Of a stretch of DNA of 64,000 nt, positions 63,430 to 64,000 are shown one piece after another. Source of the DNA: Prostheceraeus crozeri (taxonomy: Eukaryota; Platyhelminthes; Polycladida; Euryleptidae); assembly GCA_907163375.1 (NCBI GenBank), contig CAJQUW010003176.1, forward strand, positions 558,001 through 622,000, in the 5' to 3' direction. Position 1 is the first letter of the stretch; the number at the start of each line of letters is the position of its first letter. The notes beneath the pieces are model-generated. The model had not been told where the DNA came from, made no database searches, and was given only the letters and a program-made list of their open reading frames with translations. The position numbers and the translations under genes are program-made.

Positions 63430-64000
63430 GTGAGTTACTTTGATACATTTAATGTCGATTTTTTCCAACTTTCTCTTGCTTGGGATGAGATCATTCAACT
63501 TAATTAACAGTTTGCAACATTTTCGCAGACGCTACTTTTTATGCAGTAAAACTTCTGTGTAGTCTATAAGAACTGCTTTGTATTTCAGAATCTAATATTA
63601 TTAGCAGCATATAGGCCTACTATGTATTTATACATTGTATCAGCCATTCCTCCATTGTAATGCAAAAGTGAAGATAGGTGAAAGTCGATGCACATTATCT
63701 TTTAAAATTACGCGGAAACTAACTACAGATGATAGGCTTGGCCCATATTAATTAAACATAATTACATAAATTGCAGCATTGAGTTCTCAGAATTGATGGC
63801 GATCACATTCTTTATTTTAATTTAGGCAAAAGGTTTGTTAGCTATCAAATTATTCAAACCAAAACATTTTGGTTGTTTTCTCGACAGTTGCACACGCAAT
63901 ACAGAGTACACTATTCAAGTGAAAAAATGGTAGGCCTATGCAACAAAGATTTGGCCCATTTACCAAATAATTGTATTACGTGTAGGCCTATTTTGTATTA
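63430..64000. other. Presumed intron or non-genic end of window
   Basis: AT-rich with TAGGCCTA motifs. No second exon identified. Confidence 0.4.

Overview
This is eukaryotic, almost certainly animal (metazoan) DNA: spliced exons, non-LTR retrotransposons, hAT and piggyBac DNA transposons, and two large virus-like Polinton/Maverick elements. No host gene is complete. The best host candidates are a first coding exon at the extreme right (63306-63429) and a THAP-domain exon near 48.9 kb. The species cannot be named from the sequence. A marine invertebrate is a guess based on the transposon mix.

Region 1 (1-18316): the right-hand part of a very AT-rich Polinton/adintovirus-like element, called element 1 here. 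It carries a minor capsid (penton-like) gene, packaging ATPase, protein-primed DNA polymerase B, several unknown and coiled-coil proteins, a major capsid protein, a small glycine-rich membrane-active protein, a parvovirus-type phospholipase A2 domain, a retroviral-type integrase and an adenovirus-type protease. Many genes carry single frameshifts or stops, but the capsid gene is intact. A complete piggyBac transposon (62-3276, flanked by TTAA) is inserted in one gene. GC-rich hairpin clusters are scattered through the element, some in frame inside ORFs. The right end is predicted at 18316.

Region 2 (18317-21798): DNA without genes, a 78-bp tandem repeat, and an orphan Polinton terminal repeat (19568-21406) related to the ends of element 2.

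Region 3 (21799-42190): a three-level nest. A short hAT element (21799-42190, 8-bp duplication CTTATGAC) was hit by a complete second Polinton, element 2 (22018-41256, 6-bp duplication ACAAAG, ends AGTAGTAATCCC). Element 2 was in turn hit by another hAT element (25501-27839, 8-bp duplication GTCAAAAC). Element 2 encodes a packaging ATPase, an integrase with chromodomain, core/minor capsid proteins, a major capsid protein, an adenain-like protease, a penton-like protein, a UBA/RING E3-like protein, a small membrane glycoprotein and, unusually, an Eco47II/Sau96I-like PD-(D/E)XK nuclease. No DNA polymerase B is visible in it. Most of these genes are packed on the plus strand from 28.7 to 37.0 kb with overlapping start and stop codons; short divergent genes sit beside the right terminal repeat.

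Region 4 (42191-64000): host intergenic DNA with repeats. It includes a 1.5-kb near-perfect palindrome with two head-to-head GIY-YIG ORFs from a Penelope-like element (46096-47596), a THAP exon, 113-bp tandem repeats, a decayed RTE-like LINE (50146-53080), a probable hAT element (54252-55171), a fold-back repeat (56331-56549), a nearly intact CR1/Jockey-like LINE (57677-59998) and a probable host first exon at 63306.

Functional picture: the two Polintons each encode a virion module (capsid, penton, ATPase, protease) plus an integrase, but they belong to different lineages. Element 1 brings its own polymerase and a PLA2 for membrane breach. Element 2 brings nuclease, ubiquitin-ligase-like and glycoprotein accessory genes and has promoters embedded in its terminal repeats.
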